Origin: Acidaminococcus sp050873445
GTDB lineage: Bacteria > Bacillota > Negativicutes > Acidaminococcales > Acidaminococcaceae
Assembly: GCF_050873445.1 (NCBI RefSeq)
Contig: NZ_JBNMIU010000053.1
Coordinates: forward strand, 1 to 14,853
Length of the DNA: 14,853 nt
Reading direction: 5' to 3'
The position numbers and the translations under genes are program-made. Under the pieces are notes generated by a model, which searched no databases, had not been told where the DNA came from, and worked only from the letters and a program-made list of their open reading frames with translations. Shown here in pieces: positions 5,947 to 14,706 of the stretch. Each line of letters begins with the position of its first letter. Positions within the stretch are counted from its first letter, which is position 1.

Positions 5947-6351
5947 TTATTTCATTGCCTTGATGATATCATCGGTCACATCAACACCGCCCTGCGGAAC
6001 GGCTTCCTTCACCAGGATGGCGCTCAGGTTCTTTTCCTTGGCAACAGAAGCGGCGGCGGTATCGAAGCTGCCCTTCACCTTGGCCTGGGCTTCCGCCTGC
6101 AGGCTCTGCATCTTGGCGCTCTTATCCTGGAGGATCTTCTGGGCTTCTTCCTGGCTCTTGCCGGCCGTTTCCTGGTTCAGTTCGTCTTCCATGGCCTTGC
6201 CTTTTTCCTGCAGGTCCTTGGTGGCATCCTTGAATACCTGGCTTTCGGTCTGTACCTTGTTCATATCCACCACACCGAATTGGGCGTTGCGGCCGCAGCC
6301 AAAGGACAGCATGGCTGCCGTAATCATGCAGAGAATCATTGCTTTTTTCAT
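5947..6351 (-). CDS. Skp/OmpH-like lipoprotein (third of three)
   Basis: This is a small OmpH/Skp-type protein of 134 residues. The N-terminus MKKAMILCMITAAMLSFGC looks like a lipoprotein signal with Cys19 as the lipidated residue, though LSFGC is an imperfect lipobox. FGVVDMNKVQTESQVFKD (25-42 or so) is the typical first strand and helix of the family. A charged, Gln/Lys/Glu-rich coiled coil follows (about 40-100), then the C-terminal strand region AILVKEAVPQGGVDVTDDI. The tail GGVDVT is shared with the product of 7331-7810, so the two are paralogues. The start at 6351 suits GAGGG (6365-6361), 9 bases upstream; the ATG at 6360 directly abuts that site. Skp proteins hold unfolded outer-membrane proteins in the periplasm. 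Whether a lipid-anchored version does so, or serves as a tether, is unknown. Confidence 0.82.
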   Translation of the reverse strand: MKKAMILCMITAAMLSFGCGRNAQFGVVDMNKVQTESQVFKDATKDLQEKGKAMEDELNQETAGKSQEEAQKILQDKSAKMQSLQAEAQAKVKGSFDTAAASVAKEKNLSAILVKEAVPQGGVDVTDDIIKAMK

Positions 6352-6365
6352 ATTTTCCATCCCTC

Positions 6366-7301
6366 TTAGTCTACAATTTGCTGAACGACGGTATTCACTT
6401 CATCGGTAATATCGTCCGCACTGATATTGGCCCGCGGATTGCGGAAAATCAGCGTATATTTCCGGCTCAGGTTGACTTTCTTGATTGCACTGAGGATATC
6501 ACTGTCGATGTCCTCCCGCAGCTTTTTCTCCTTGTCTTCCTGCTGCTGGATCTGTTTGTCCATACTTTCAATCAATTTGTCCAGTTCTGCCTGGCCCTCC
6601 TGCTCCCGGGGCTTCTTGTCCGTTAGGGAAAGGCCGGTCTGTTCCTGGACTGTCTGTCCGGCCAGCTCTTTGGAAAACGCCTGGAGCCGGGCCTGGGAAG
6701 CAGCCACATCAGCGGCTATTTGCTGCTGCATCCATTCTTCCTTCGCCGCCTGTACTTCTGAACGGTCCTTCTCCCGTTTGTCCAGCAGTTCCTGCTGTTC
6801 CTGGAGCAGGGCTTTTTGAGAAGCGTCGGACATTTTGATGCTGCCCAGTTTCAGCCGCAGGTTGAACAGGGGGATACGGTATTTTTCCTCCACTGCATCC
6901 TCATCGGCCTTGAATTTTTCGTCCGCCTGGCTTTCCAGTGCCTCCCGTTTCTTCCGAAGGGCATCCTGTTCGATAGCACGTCTTTCGGCCACTTTGGCCT
7001 GCCAGGCCGCCGACTGGAACTGTCCGGCCCCTGCCTGCTTCACTTTCTGCATCCTGCCCAGGAGTTCCAGCTGCTGCCGGCCGTTTTCCTTCTGCCGGTC
7101 GCGGAGCCATTTGGCCGCTTCCAGCTGCTCCTGCTGGCGCTTCCATTCTTTGTATCTGGGATGCTGTTCCACCAGCTTATCCCAATCCACCACGGCGAAC
7201 CGGGGCGAATCCTGCTTCTGGAAAGGGAATCTCCCATGGGTGAAGCTGCAGCCGGTGAGGAGCAGCAGCCCCGTCAGCAGCATACAGAGCCATCTGACCA
7301 T
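6366..7301 (-). CDS. Long Skp/OmpH-like coiled-coil lipoprotein (second of three)
   Basis: At 311 residues this is about twice the size of ordinary Skp. A lipoprotein signal peptide ends in the lipobox LTGC with Cys18. FAVVDWDKLVEQHPRYKEW (about 35-53) is the recognisable OmpH start, and YTLIFRNPRANISADDITDE near the C-terminus resembles the family's closing strand. Between them lies a very long Gln/Lys/Glu/Arg-rich region predicted to form coiled coil. It may be a stretched or internally duplicated Skp. Start: AGGAGGG lies 8 bases upstream of the ATG at 7301. The gap to the preceding gene is 29 bases and to the next 14, so it is in one operon with bamA. Its role is inferred from the family (outer-membrane protein chaperoning) and is less certain than for the shorter paralogue. 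Confidence 0.8.
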   Translation of the reverse strand: MVRWLCMLLTGLLLLTGCSFTHGRFPFQKQDSPRFAVVDWDKLVEQHPRYKEWKRQQEQLEAAKWLRDRQKENGRQQLELLGRMQKVKQAGAGQFQSAAWQAKVAERRAIEQDALRKKREALESQADEKFKADEDAVEEKYRIPLFNLRLKLGSIKMSDASQKALLQEQQELLDKREKDRSEVQAAKEEWMQQQIAADVAASQARLQAFSKELAGQTVQEQTGLSLTDKKPREQEGQAELDKLIESMDKQIQQQEDKEKKLREDIDSDILSAIKKVNLSRKYTLIFRNPRANISADDITDEVNTVVQQIVD

Positions 7302-7330
7302 GATGCATTCCCTCCTCTTGAGGCGTCCGG

Positions 7331-7810
7331 TTATTTCTTGGCTTTCTTCAGCTGGGCCTGTACATCGGTGGTTACATCCACCCCGCCATAGACTACAGCA
7401 CCCTGGTTGACCACCACAGTCAGGCCCTTGGTCTTGCCCACGGCCACGATGGCATCATCCACTTCTTTTTTCACCGGTTCCAGGACTTCCTTCTGCTTGT
7501 CCTGGAGTTTCTTCTGGTACTCCTGGGCCAGCTTCTGTTTGTCCGCGTCATTCATATCCTTGCTTTTTTCCTCGAATTCCTTCCGGCTGTCCTCGGCTGC
7601 CTGCTGCAGCTGGGTCTGTGCATCTGCCAGGCCCGGTGCGGAGGCCATGACCTGGTTGTAGTTCACTTTGCCGATGGCAGAATTCATGGTGGCGTCACCG
7701 CCGCCCAGATTCCTGCCCTGGATTGCCAGGACAAAAACGCCGATGACCATCAGGGCCGCAATGGCCAGGGAGATCACCTTGACGTTTTTCTTATGGGCAA
7801 ATTCCATCAT
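7331..7810 (-). CDS. ompH: Skp/OmpH-family periplasmic chaperone with N-terminal membrane segment (first of three)
   Basis: This is a 159-residue OmpH/Skp-family protein directly after bamA (36-base gap), the usual place for skp. One hydrophobic segment (about residues 12-30, VISLAIAALMVIGVFVLAI) follows a positively charged N-terminus. No clear signal-peptidase site is seen, so it may stay as a membrane anchor. IGKVNYNQVMASAPGLADAQ starts the family domain, and a coiled coil fills about 60-120. The end, VVVNQGAVVYGGVDVTTDV, is the conserved closing strand. Family members bind unfolded outer-membrane proteins on their way to BamA. The ATG at 7810 lies 7 bases after AGGGA; the next codon is also ATG, so the exact start could be 7807. 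Confidence 0.88.
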   Translation of the reverse strand: MMEFAHKKNVKVISLAIAALMVIGVFVLAIQGRNLGGGDATMNSAIGKVNYNQVMASAPGLADAQTQLQQAAEDSRKEFEEKSKDMNDADKQKLAQEYQKKLQDKQKEVLEPVKKEVDDAIVAVGKTKGLTVVVNQGAVVYGGVDVTTDVQAQLKKAKK

Positions 7811-7846
7811 TTTTCAATCCCTGCTTCCTTGTTCAATAGTAATTTA

Positions 7847-10060
7847 TCAGAACTGGCCGCCAAAGCTGAAGTGGAAACGGCCGCCACGGTCGCCGCCAGC
7901 CAGCCGGAAGCCATAGTCCAGCTTAATGGGTCCCAGCGGGGAGTTGATCCGCAGACCAATACCGCTGGAGTATTTCATCTTGCCCAGATCGAAGTCGGAT
8001 TCACCATAATCCTTGCTCCAGGCATAGCCCGTATCGGTGAAGAACACGCCCTGGACCTTCTTGATAATCGGATACCGGAATTCCAGAGAGCCTTTCAGCA
8101 TGCTGTTCCCCTTAAACTGGTCGTCCCGGTACCCACGCAGGATGTCACTGCCGCCCACGCTGAAGCGCTGGGACAGGGGCATATCCCCGTTGGCATAGCC
8201 GGCGCCCAGATCCAGAGCCCACACATTGTCCTTGCCCATCCGATAGTAGTACCGGTAATCGGCCTGGTATTTCTCGAAGTTGAAGTCGCCGCCGAAGTTG
8301 GCTACTTCCACAGAATACTGGGTCCGTTTCCCTTCCCGAGGATCGTAGATATTATCCCGGGTATCCAGGGTACGGGCCAGAGTGATGCTGCGGGTGGTAC
8401 CGAAGTTCTTCTTCAGCCGCTCGTTCTTGTCCCAGTTGTAATCGTCCGGATATTCATGGACATCGCCATACCCGTTCTGACCGGCTTCGAACCACTGTGT
8501 ACCATAGCCATCCACCGGTTTCTTGTATTTATCATCCCGGTTCTTCAGGGTGATGCTGTTAGTGATGAATTCATTGTCGGTGACCCGGCTGAAGAACAGT
8601 TCTTCGCCGATCCGTTTCTTGTAGTACCGGGCGATTTCATCCCCGTCACGGTTGTAGTCCACGTACTCGTTGGTCATATTGTAGAACGTGAACCCGGCCG
8701 TGGTTTCCTTGTCGTCGATCCAGGGTTTGATATAAGAGATTTCATAGTTGGCCTTGGTCTCGGAATCGCCGCCGAATTCCCAGCGGGCGCTGACGCTGTC
8801 ACCAGTACCCATGAAGTTCTTGTCACCGATGCTGACCATGCCCAGGAAGCCGTCTGCGTCACTGTAGCCGGCGCCGATACCGAAAGTACCGGTGCTGGTT
8901 TCCACCACAGAAACTTCCACAGAGATCGTATTGGGCATCTGTCCCGGATTCAGACGGATGTTCACGTCTTCAAAGAAGCCCAGGTTGTAGATCTTCTGCA
9001 TGGCCCGACGGGCTTTCTTGGCATTGAAGGGTTCACCCTTCTTCATGCGCATTTCCCGGATGATGACCCTATCCTTGGTCTTGGTGTTGCCCTTGACCCG
9101 GAAATCTTCGATGACCCCTTCCGCCACCTGGATGATCAGATGACCATCCGGCTGCATCCGTACATCGGCCACCTTGGCCAGGATGTACCCCTGCTGGCTG
9201 TACAGGCTTTCCACTTTCCGAGCGCCGATATTCACGTCCCGGGAGTTCAGCACCTTGCCCACAGGCAGATCCAGGGCCTTCCTGATGTCACCGGTGGAAA
9301 CCACGGTGTTGCCTTCGATGTCCACATCAGTCAGTACCGGATTCTCTTCCAGCTGATATTCGATCTGGACCCCTTCTGGGACCTGACGGAACACGGGTTT
9401 GATGTCATAGAACCAGCCGGTCTCATACAGAGCCCGGATGTCATCCTGGAGACCTTCCCTGGTGAATCTGGTGCCTGCCGGCATTTTCAGCACATCGGCC
9501 AGCTTACCGGTATCTTCATGGGAAGCACCTGTAAGTGTCACTTTGGTAACGGTCTGCCCCACGAAGGGAGCGGATTCTTTGGAAATGCTTTCGTACTGTT
9601 TTTCCTGGGATGTAATGTCCGTATCGGAAAGGACGGACTGCTGCAGCACGCTGCGGCCGGGAAGCTGTTTGCTCTCAGCTTCCTGGATTTCCTTCTGCTG
9701 GGTCATCCGGGCCTGCAGCTGTTCTTCGTCAGCTTCCGCCTTCTCTTTTTCTTTTTCCAACTGCTTCTTGCCTACTTTTTCGATGTAGGTCACGCCGTTG
9801 CGGCGGACTTCCCGGTACCGGGGAGTTTCGTCACTCGCCGTTGCGGCGGTTTCAGCTGCTGCCTGGGCAGCAGGCTGAGCTGCTTCCGTGTTCACCTCGA
9901 TGGTGCCCACGCCCTGGCCGGCGCCTGCGGTGGTTTTATGACTGCTCAGGTTTATATCCTGGCTGCGGGTGACTTCTTCCGCTGCATATACGGGAGAGGC
10001 CAATGCCATCGAGGCCAGGATTGCCAGAGACAAACGCCGCCAGTTTACTTGATTCTTCAT
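7847..10060 (-). CDS. bamA: Outer-membrane protein assembly factor BamA (three-POTRA, N-terminally extended)
   Basis: BamA inserts beta-barrel proteins into the outer membrane. In the 737-residue protein I see a signal peptide cut near ASPVYA-A (residue 26), then a non-POTRA extension to about residue 165 with an Ala/Gln/Thr-rich stretch (55-78) and a charged coiled coil (about 97-135). Three POTRA domains follow (about 167-240, 241-315 and 316-388), against five in E. coli. The Omp85 barrel runs from about 390 to the terminal Phe. The lid motif VRGF/Y appears as LRGYR (641-645) and GQF is the closing signature. The start at 10060 follows AGGGGG by 6 bases. A promoter lies at 10136-10164, and the ompH-like genes follow in the same operon. 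Confidence 0.96.
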   Translation of the reverse strand: MKNQVNWRRLSLAILASMALASPVYAAEEVTRSQDINLSSHKTTAGAGQGVGTIEVNTEAAQPAAQAAAETAATASDETPRYREVRRNGVTYIEKVGKKQLEKEKEKAEADEEQLQARMTQQKEIQEAESKQLPGRSVLQQSVLSDTDITSQEKQYESISKESAPFVGQTVTKVTLTGASHEDTGKLADVLKMPAGTRFTREGLQDDIRALYETGWFYDIKPVFRQVPEGVQIEYQLEENPVLTDVDIEGNTVVSTGDIRKALDLPVGKVLNSRDVNIGARKVESLYSQQGYILAKVADVRMQPDGHLIIQVAEGVIEDFRVKGNTKTKDRVIIREMRMKKGEPFNAKKARRAMQKIYNLGFFEDVNIRLNPGQMPNTISVEVSVVETSTGTFGIGAGYSDADGFLGMVSIGDKNFMGTGDSVSARWEFGGDSETKANYEISYIKPWIDDKETTAGFTFYNMTNEYVDYNRDGDEIARYYKKRIGEELFFSRVTDNEFITNSITLKNRDDKYKKPVDGYGTQWFEAGQNGYGDVHEYPDDYNWDKNERLKKNFGTTRSITLARTLDTRDNIYDPREGKRTQYSVEVANFGGDFNFEKYQADYRYYYRMGKDNVWALDLGAGYANGDMPLSQRFSVGGSDILRGYRDDQFKGNSMLKGSLEFRYPIIKKVQGVFFTDTGYAWSKDYGESDFDLGKMKYSSGIGLRINSPLGPIKLDYGFRLAGGDRGGRFHFSFGGQF

Positions 10061-10135
10061 AGAGTACCCCCTAATTCAGGTTCTATCGTTCATTCTCTCC
10101 ATAAATCAACGATTGATGAATACCATATCCAGTTT

Positions 10136-10164
10136 ATTATACCTTCTATGCCATAATATTTCCA
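10136..10164 (-). promoter_or_regulatory. Predicted sigma-A promoter of the bamA operon
   Basis: On the minus strand a perfect TATAAT (10141-10136) is preceded by 17 bases and TGGAAA (10164-10159), four of six matches to the -35 consensus. It lies between the tamB terminator and bamA, giving a leader of about 68 bases before the ATG. I saw no riboswitch fold; a short palindrome at 10104-10116 is the only structure noted. Confidence 0.6.
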
Positions 10165-10177
10165 GTCTTGGGATGTG

Positions 10178-10209
10178 AAAAAAGAGGCACTCTCGCGGGA
10201 GTACCTCTT
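10178..10209 (-). terminator. Intrinsic terminator after tamB
   Basis: In minus-strand RNA, AAGAGGUACUC (10209-10199) pairs with GAGUGCCUCUU (10192-10182) around a 6-base loop. The U-G pair at 10203/10188 is a wobble in this RNA but a mismatch on the other strand, which fixes the direction. The run of U reaches 10178. It begins 14 bases after the tamB stop and cleanly separates tamB from bamA. Confidence 0.88.
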
Positions 10210-10223
10210 GTTCAGGCTGATGA

Positions 10224-13200
10224 TCAGAATTTCGTCCGATACTGGATGCCGTACCAATGATCGTGATCCTGGTCCATGGAAACGCCCAGGTAGGTCTTGC
10301 GTCCCACCCGATAACCGGCATACAGGTTGTTCTTCTCGCCGTCGAAACTGGTGGTGTAGCCCAGCAGCAGCTTGCGCCCGAAGGAACGGCTCATGAGCAC
10401 ATTGTACTGCCGCCGGTCCTGGCCGGTGGCTTCGTTGGCCTTGCCGATATCCGCGGTACTGAAGGACACCATGTTCTGGATATTGCCGCTGTAGATCCGC
10501 AGGTCATCCAGACCCAGAGCTTCCTTGATGGCGTCTTCCACATTGGCCAGGAACGTCATCTGCAGCCCGGCGTCCACCAGGCCCTTCCAGGCGTCGTTCG
10601 TCAGGTTGGCGTCATCGGTTTTCAGCGTCAGGAACCGTTTCAGGGTGTTCTCATCCTGCGGCGGGTCACTGGAAAGATGGATGACAATGTCATCCAGGCT
10701 CAGCGGTCCGCTGGCCTTGGCCAGGATGGCGTACTGCCCCAGACGGGTGAAAGCAGACATGTTCACATGGGGAATGAATGTCCCCGGCTGCGGCCAGTAG
10801 ATTTCCCCGAACCCGATGTTGAACGGCGTACCCAGATATTTCAGCCGGCTGCCCCGGTTCACCCGGATACTGCCACTGATCTGGGGATAGGCCGTGCTGC
10901 CCAGGATGTGGAACTGGCCCTTCAGCCACAGATCCATGAAGGCAGCATTGTACAGATGCAGGTTATTCCCCAGGTCCACATCAATGTCCAGGCCGATGTC
11001 AGAACCGCCCTGACCGAATTCCGGTATGCTGGAGATGCCCAGATATCCCTTATCCACCTTGATATTGCCGGTAAGGAAAGGATGCTTTTCCCTGTATTCC
11101 AGAGCGAAATGGCCGTTCAGCTTCCCCTGCACCGTGCTGGAAACCAGCTCCACATTCCTGATGTCCATGGTCATCTGATAGGGCTTGCCGCTGGTATCGT
11201 CCAGCAAATAGGACCCGGAAGCCGTGATACTGCCGTTTTTGCCGGTAGTAGCGGAAAATTCCTTCAGAGTGATGGTCTTGCCGTTGAATACGGCATGGTA
11301 TTTCACATTGTCAAAGGTATTGTCCAGACCCCGGAACTTCACCGTGCCCCCATCCAGATCGATGGAGCCATTCAGGCTGTAATCTTCCAGAGTACCTGTG
11401 ATGTCCACCTTGCCGCTGGTAGGTCCGTCCGCCCACTGTACCCACTTGGTCAGGGTAGGAAGGATGGCCAGGTTGCCGTTGTCCAGCCGTACTTCCAGGT
11501 TCATGCGGGCCTCCGGATTCTTCCGTTTATCCGCTGCCCGCAGCAGATCCAGCGGGAAAGTCCCATAAGCCGAGACCTTGTAATCCCCCTTCTGCACCAT
11601 GGCCTGATCCACATGGAACATGCCATCCCGCAGGACCACCATGCCGTACACATGGTCAAAGGCCATACCGCTGAGACTGCCGTCCTGGAGTTCCAGGGAG
11701 AAGTTCCCGCTGGGGTTGTCCAGGCTTCCCTTCACCTGGGCGGCGATGTTCAGCTTGCCGGCAATATCCAGAGGCGTATCCAGTGCCACGTTCAGCAGTT
11801 TGGCATTAGCCCCGCTGGTGGCCACTTCCAGGTCTACATTCCGCTTGAACATATCCACGCTGCCCTGGGCTGCCAGGAGACCGCCTCCGGCCTCCTGTGC
11901 CCGGAGCTTGCGGAGCTGCCACACACCCCGGTGGACGTACAGATCAAAGTCCGCCGTGGAAAAGGGTACGCCGCTGACCTTGCCGTCCTCCACCTTGCCG
12001 GTAACGGTCATGCCCGTGCCCCGGCCATAGGGATTGGCATCGATGCGGCCGGACAGATACCCATCGATATCCAGATCCTCCTGGGCCATCTTCAGCAGGC
12101 TGCGCACATTGCCCCGTTTTACATCTACCGTCCACTGGAACAGTTTCTGGTCGAAGTCGAAGGTAGCCCTCAGGGCATAGTCCCCGCCAGTTTTCTGCTG
12201 GAATGTGCCCTGGAACGTATTCACATGGCCGGCCTGACTCTGGAAGGACAGGGCCAGACCGGTGAATTCCACATTGTTGATCAACACGGAATCGGAACTC
12301 AAGACCCCCTGGAACTGAGGCTGGCTGTAATGACCGGTGATGCTGCCGCTGAAGTTTACCTTGCCGGCCAGGTCCACATCCTCTTTCAGCCAGGGCAGGC
12401 GCAGCAGGTTGATATCTTTGGCATCGATACCGATGTCCAGGTACCCATTGCGGGTCACCGTACCGCTGAACCGGGCCTGGCAGGTCAGTGCCTGCACCTT
12501 GAAGTCCTTCAGATTCAGCACAGTGCCATCGTAGCTGTAATCCCCGTCCAGCTCATCCACCAGGAACTTGTTCACGGAACCGTCATAGGCGTGGACATGG
12601 CCCTGGAAAACAGGATTGGAAAGCGGGCCGTTCACTGCAATGATATTGGTCAGATTGCCAGTAACAGGCAAAGGAGACTGGAAGAAATTGCTGAAGGGTT
12701 CCAGACGCACGCCGGTGGTGGTCAGCTGCAGATTCAGCACCGGTTCGCTGCCGGAAAGGTCCACGCTGCCGTTCAGGATGTGGCGGCCCTGGGCCGGATT
12801 CACTTCCACTTTGTGAAAGGCGGCTACGTGGTCCTGCCATCCGATGACCCCGTGGGCCTCCTTGATGGGTTCACCCAGGATTTCCGCATCCTCCAGAGAA
12901 AAGGCGCCACTGGCCTGGGGATCGTCCATGCTGCCGGAAAGAGTCAGATGGGCGGAAAGGTTCCCCTTTCCCTCCTGCCCCACCGCTGCCAGTACCGGAT
13001 CGATGGGCAGTCTCGTCAAATATACATCAGCAGAAAGAGCACCGTCCTGCAGACTGCCGCTTCCCACCAGGCCGCCGCCCGCAGAGTTCTCGGCAGAAAT
13101 CCGCTTCAGCGTCACGCTGCTGCCGTCCAGCACCGCATCCATAGCGATGTCCTGCAGGGACAGATTTCCCCAGGCAAGGCCAAGGTCGCTGGATACGGTC

Positions 13201-14552
13201 TCCACCTGCAGCCGGCTGTCTTTGTAAGTGCCTGTGGCATACAGGGTACCGTCCAGGATCATGCTGCCCAGCCGAGGTACAAAAGTCCCCAGATCCACAT
13301 CCTCCGTATGAAGTTCAGCTTCTCCATCCTTCTGCTGCCAGTCAAAGGAAGCCTTCACAGTCACATTCCCGCCGCCGATATGGGCTTTGGCCCCGTCGGT
13401 CTCCACCCGATATTTCCGCACCATGAAGGGCAGCTCCACCTGAGTGGCCGTATACCCCTGCACGGTCAGTTCCGGAATGGTAAAGGTACCGGCACCTGTC
13501 AGATTATCCAGGGTACCGCTGACCATGGCTTCACCGCTGATTTTTCCTTCCAGGGGGAGGTCCAGAGGCAGTGCGGAAGGATCGAAGTCCTCCAGTTGCA
13601 ATTGGAGTTTCTCCATTTGGGGATTTTTGCTGTCAGTCAGGTCCAGTCGGCCCTGGATCCGTGCCTTCTGGCCGTTTACGGTCACGTCCAGGTTCCGGGC
13701 CGCAAACCGCAGGTTGTCGAAGGACACCTGACCGTCCGCAGTCAGATCCAGAAGCTGACCGTCATACATATAGGCGGCACCCACCTGGCGCAGTTCGGCC
13801 TGACCGGAAAGCTGGCTTCCCTTATCATTGTTGGTCCAGGTCAGCGTGGCATCCTCCACGGCTCCGCGCAGATTGGACAAAGGCAGGAACTGCTGTGCCA
13901 GATCGGCATAGTCTCCCAGGGCCAGGAAATCAGTCTGAGCCGTCAGGGTTCCCTGGCGGCTGGTGTCCAGATGTCCGGCCACATGGATGGTCTGGTGGTT
14001 CCGGGTCACCGTAAGATCCACTCCAAACAGGGGATTTCCAGAGGTATCCACAGTGCCTTCTACATCCGCCTGCCAGGAGCCATAGGGTACAGTCAGTGTG
14101 GCCCGGCCGTCTTCAATGACGATGGGGGCCTTGAAATCCGTGCTGGTGGACTGACTGGGCTTCAGCAGATTGGCCACATTCCACTGCTGGTCCTGGCCCT
14201 GGACCAGATACAGTTCCGGCTGGTGCAGGGTAACCCGGGTGATCATTCCCATGGAGCCGCTGCCGTCCAGGACCTTCAAAGGATCCAGGTGCAAAGAGAG
14301 GGCCGGGATCCGGGCCACCGGATTGCCGGAGGCATCGTCCAGGCGCACGTTCCGGGCAGTAAATGTCAGGTCGGGGCTGACTTCCATGGTATCCATCTGC
14401 AGTTGTCCGTTCAGATATTCCGCAGCCGTCTGTTCCACCAGGGGTATGGCCCGCTGCAGCCCGGCCGGAAGCAACAGTTTCCATAAGAGCAGATACAGCA
14501 CCACCAGGACCCCGCAAAGGACACCCAGCCGTTTTTTCAAAATGGCACCCAT
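10224..14552 (-). CDS. tamB: TamB-family translocation and assembly module / AsmA-like lipid transport protein (DUF490)
   Basis: This very large protein of 1442 residues is anchored in the inner membrane by one N-terminal segment (about residues 8-28, in LGVLCGVLVVLYLLLWKLLL). The rest is repetitive beta-strand sequence expected to form a long hydrophobic groove across the periplasm, and the C-terminal 300-odd residues are the TamB (DUF490) domain ending in Phe (QYRTKF). TamB helps outer-membrane protein assembly and/or carries phospholipid to the outer membrane. Negativicutes typically have TamB without TamA and place it beside bamA, as here. The frame is open upstream to 14666, but I start at 14552 because AGGAGG (14564-14559) lies 6 bases before that ATG; the longer version would run through the promoter and into the IS. 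It has its own promoter and terminator. Confidence 0.93.
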   Translation of the reverse strand: MGAILKKRLGVLCGVLVVLYLLLWKLLLPAGLQRAIPLVEQTAAEYLNGQLQMDTMEVSPDLTFTARNVRLDDASGNPVARIPALSLHLDPLKVLDGSGSMGMITRVTLHQPELYLVQGQDQQWNVANLLKPSQSTSTDFKAPIVIEDGRATLTVPYGSWQADVEGTVDTSGNPLFGVDLTVTRNHQTIHVAGHLDTSRQGTLTAQTDFLALGDYADLAQQFLPLSNLRGAVEDATLTWTNNDKGSQLSGQAELRQVGAAYMYDGQLLDLTADGQVSFDNLRFAARNLDVTVNGQKARIQGRLDLTDSKNPQMEKLQLQLEDFDPSALPLDLPLEGKISGEAMVSGTLDNLTGAGTFTIPELTVQGYTATQVELPFMVRKYRVETDGAKAHIGGGNVTVKASFDWQQKDGEAELHTEDVDLGTFVPRLGSMILDGTLYATGTYKDSRLQVETVSSDLGLAWGNLSLQDIAMDAVLDGSSVTLKRISAENSAGGGLVGSGSLQDGALSADVYLTRLPIDPVLAAVGQEGKGNLSAHLTLSGSMDDPQASGAFSLEDAEILGEPIKEAHGVIGWQDHVAAFHKVEVNPAQGRHILNGSVDLSGSEPVLNLQLTTTGVRLEPFSNFFQSPLPVTGNLTNIIAVNGPLSNPVFQGHVHAYDGSVNKFLVDELDGDYSYDGTVLNLKDFKVQALTCQARFSGTVTRNGYLDIGIDAKDINLLRLPWLKEDVDLAGKVNFSGSITGHYSQPQFQGVLSSDSVLINNVEFTGLALSFQSQAGHVNTFQGTFQQKTGGDYALRATFDFDQKLFQWTVDVKRGNVRSLLKMAQEDLDIDGYLSGRIDANPYGRGTGMTVTGKVEDGKVSGVPFSTADFDLYVHRGVWQLRKLRAQEAGGGLLAAQGSVDMFKRNVDLEVATSGANAKLLNVALDTPLDIAGKLNIAAQVKGSLDNPSGNFSLELQDGSLSGMAFDHVYGMVVLRDGMFHVDQAMVQKGDYKVSAYGTFPLDLLRAADKRKNPEARMNLEVRLDNGNLAILPTLTKWVQWADGPTSGKVDITGTLEDYSLNGSIDLDGGTVKFRGLDNTFDNVKYHAVFNGKTITLKEFSATTGKNGSITASGSYLLDDTSGKPYQMTMDIRNVELVSSTVQGKLNGHFALEYREKHPFLTGNIKVDKGYLGISSIPEFGQGGSDIGLDIDVDLGNNLHLYNAAFMDLWLKGQFHILGSTAYPQISGSIRVNRGSRLKYLGTPFNIGFGEIYWPQPGTFIPHVNMSAFTRLGQYAILAKASGPLSLDDIVIHLSSDPPQDENTLKRFLTLKTDDANLTNDAWKGLVDAGLQMTFLANVEDAIKEALGLDDLRIYSGNIQNMVSFSTADIGKANEATGQDRRQYNVLMSRSFGRKLLLGYTTSFDGEKNNLYAGYRVGRKTYLGVSMDQDHDHWYGIQYRTKF

Positions 14553-14601
14553 AAGAGACCTCCTGTGGGTTAGTGAAATGATTGCATACTTAATCAATAT
14601 T

Positions 14602-14610
14602 AGTATAACA
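14602..14610 (-). promoter_or_regulatory. Predicted extended -10 promoter of tamB
   Basis: On the minus strand TGTTATACT (14610-14602) is an extended -10 element (TGn plus TATACT). The hexamer 17 bases upstream, TTCTTT, is a poor -35, as is common with extended -10 sites. The predicted transcript starts about 40 bases before the tamB ATG. The element is about 42 bases inside the IS boundary, so the insertion left it intact but cut off anything further upstream. Confidence 0.45.
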
Positions 14611-14659
14611 GGGTTCACAGAGAAAAAGAAGCAATAAAAAACGGACCGCCCTGAGCTGA

Positions 14660-14706
14660 CCCCCAATTGTTAGACCTAAAATCTAACGATTGGGGGTTAG
14701 TTTTTT
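14660..14706 (+). promoter_or_regulatory. IS leader hairpin that hides the orfA ribosome binding site and resembles a terminator
   Basis: CCCCCAATTGTTAGA (14660-14674) pairs with TCTAACGATTGGGGG (14682-14696) with one wobble and a 7-base loop, followed by TTAGTTTTTT up to the orfA start. The GGGGG at 14692-14696, 10 bases before the ATG, is the only ribosome binding site candidate and is buried in the stem. Transcripts entering from outside would thus be terminated or poorly translated, a protection known for several IS elements such as IS10. This is inferred from sequence only. Confidence 0.55.

Noticed and set aside
10104..10116. Palindrome ATCAACGATTGAT as an operator in the bamA leader
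   Set aside because: The arms are only 5 bp around a 3-base centre, there is no second copy, and it lies downstream of the predicted transcript start. It is too weak to call.
7793..10156. Plus-strand open frame of 787 codons opposite bamA
   Set aside because: It mirrors bamA and shows no family signature; bamA is certain.
10257..14486. Plus-strand open frame of 1409 codons opposite tamB
   Set aside because: The tamB frame on the other strand has a signal anchor, a ribosome binding site, a promoter and a terminator. The plus-strand product is His/Gln/Gly-rich without domains. Such frames arise because TTA, CTA and TCA codons, which read as stops in antisense, are rare in these GC-rich genes.
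14553..14666. Longer tamB start at 14666
   Set aside because: It would translate the promoter and the tip of the IS. The ATG at 14552 has AGGAGG at proper spacing and directly precedes the membrane anchor.
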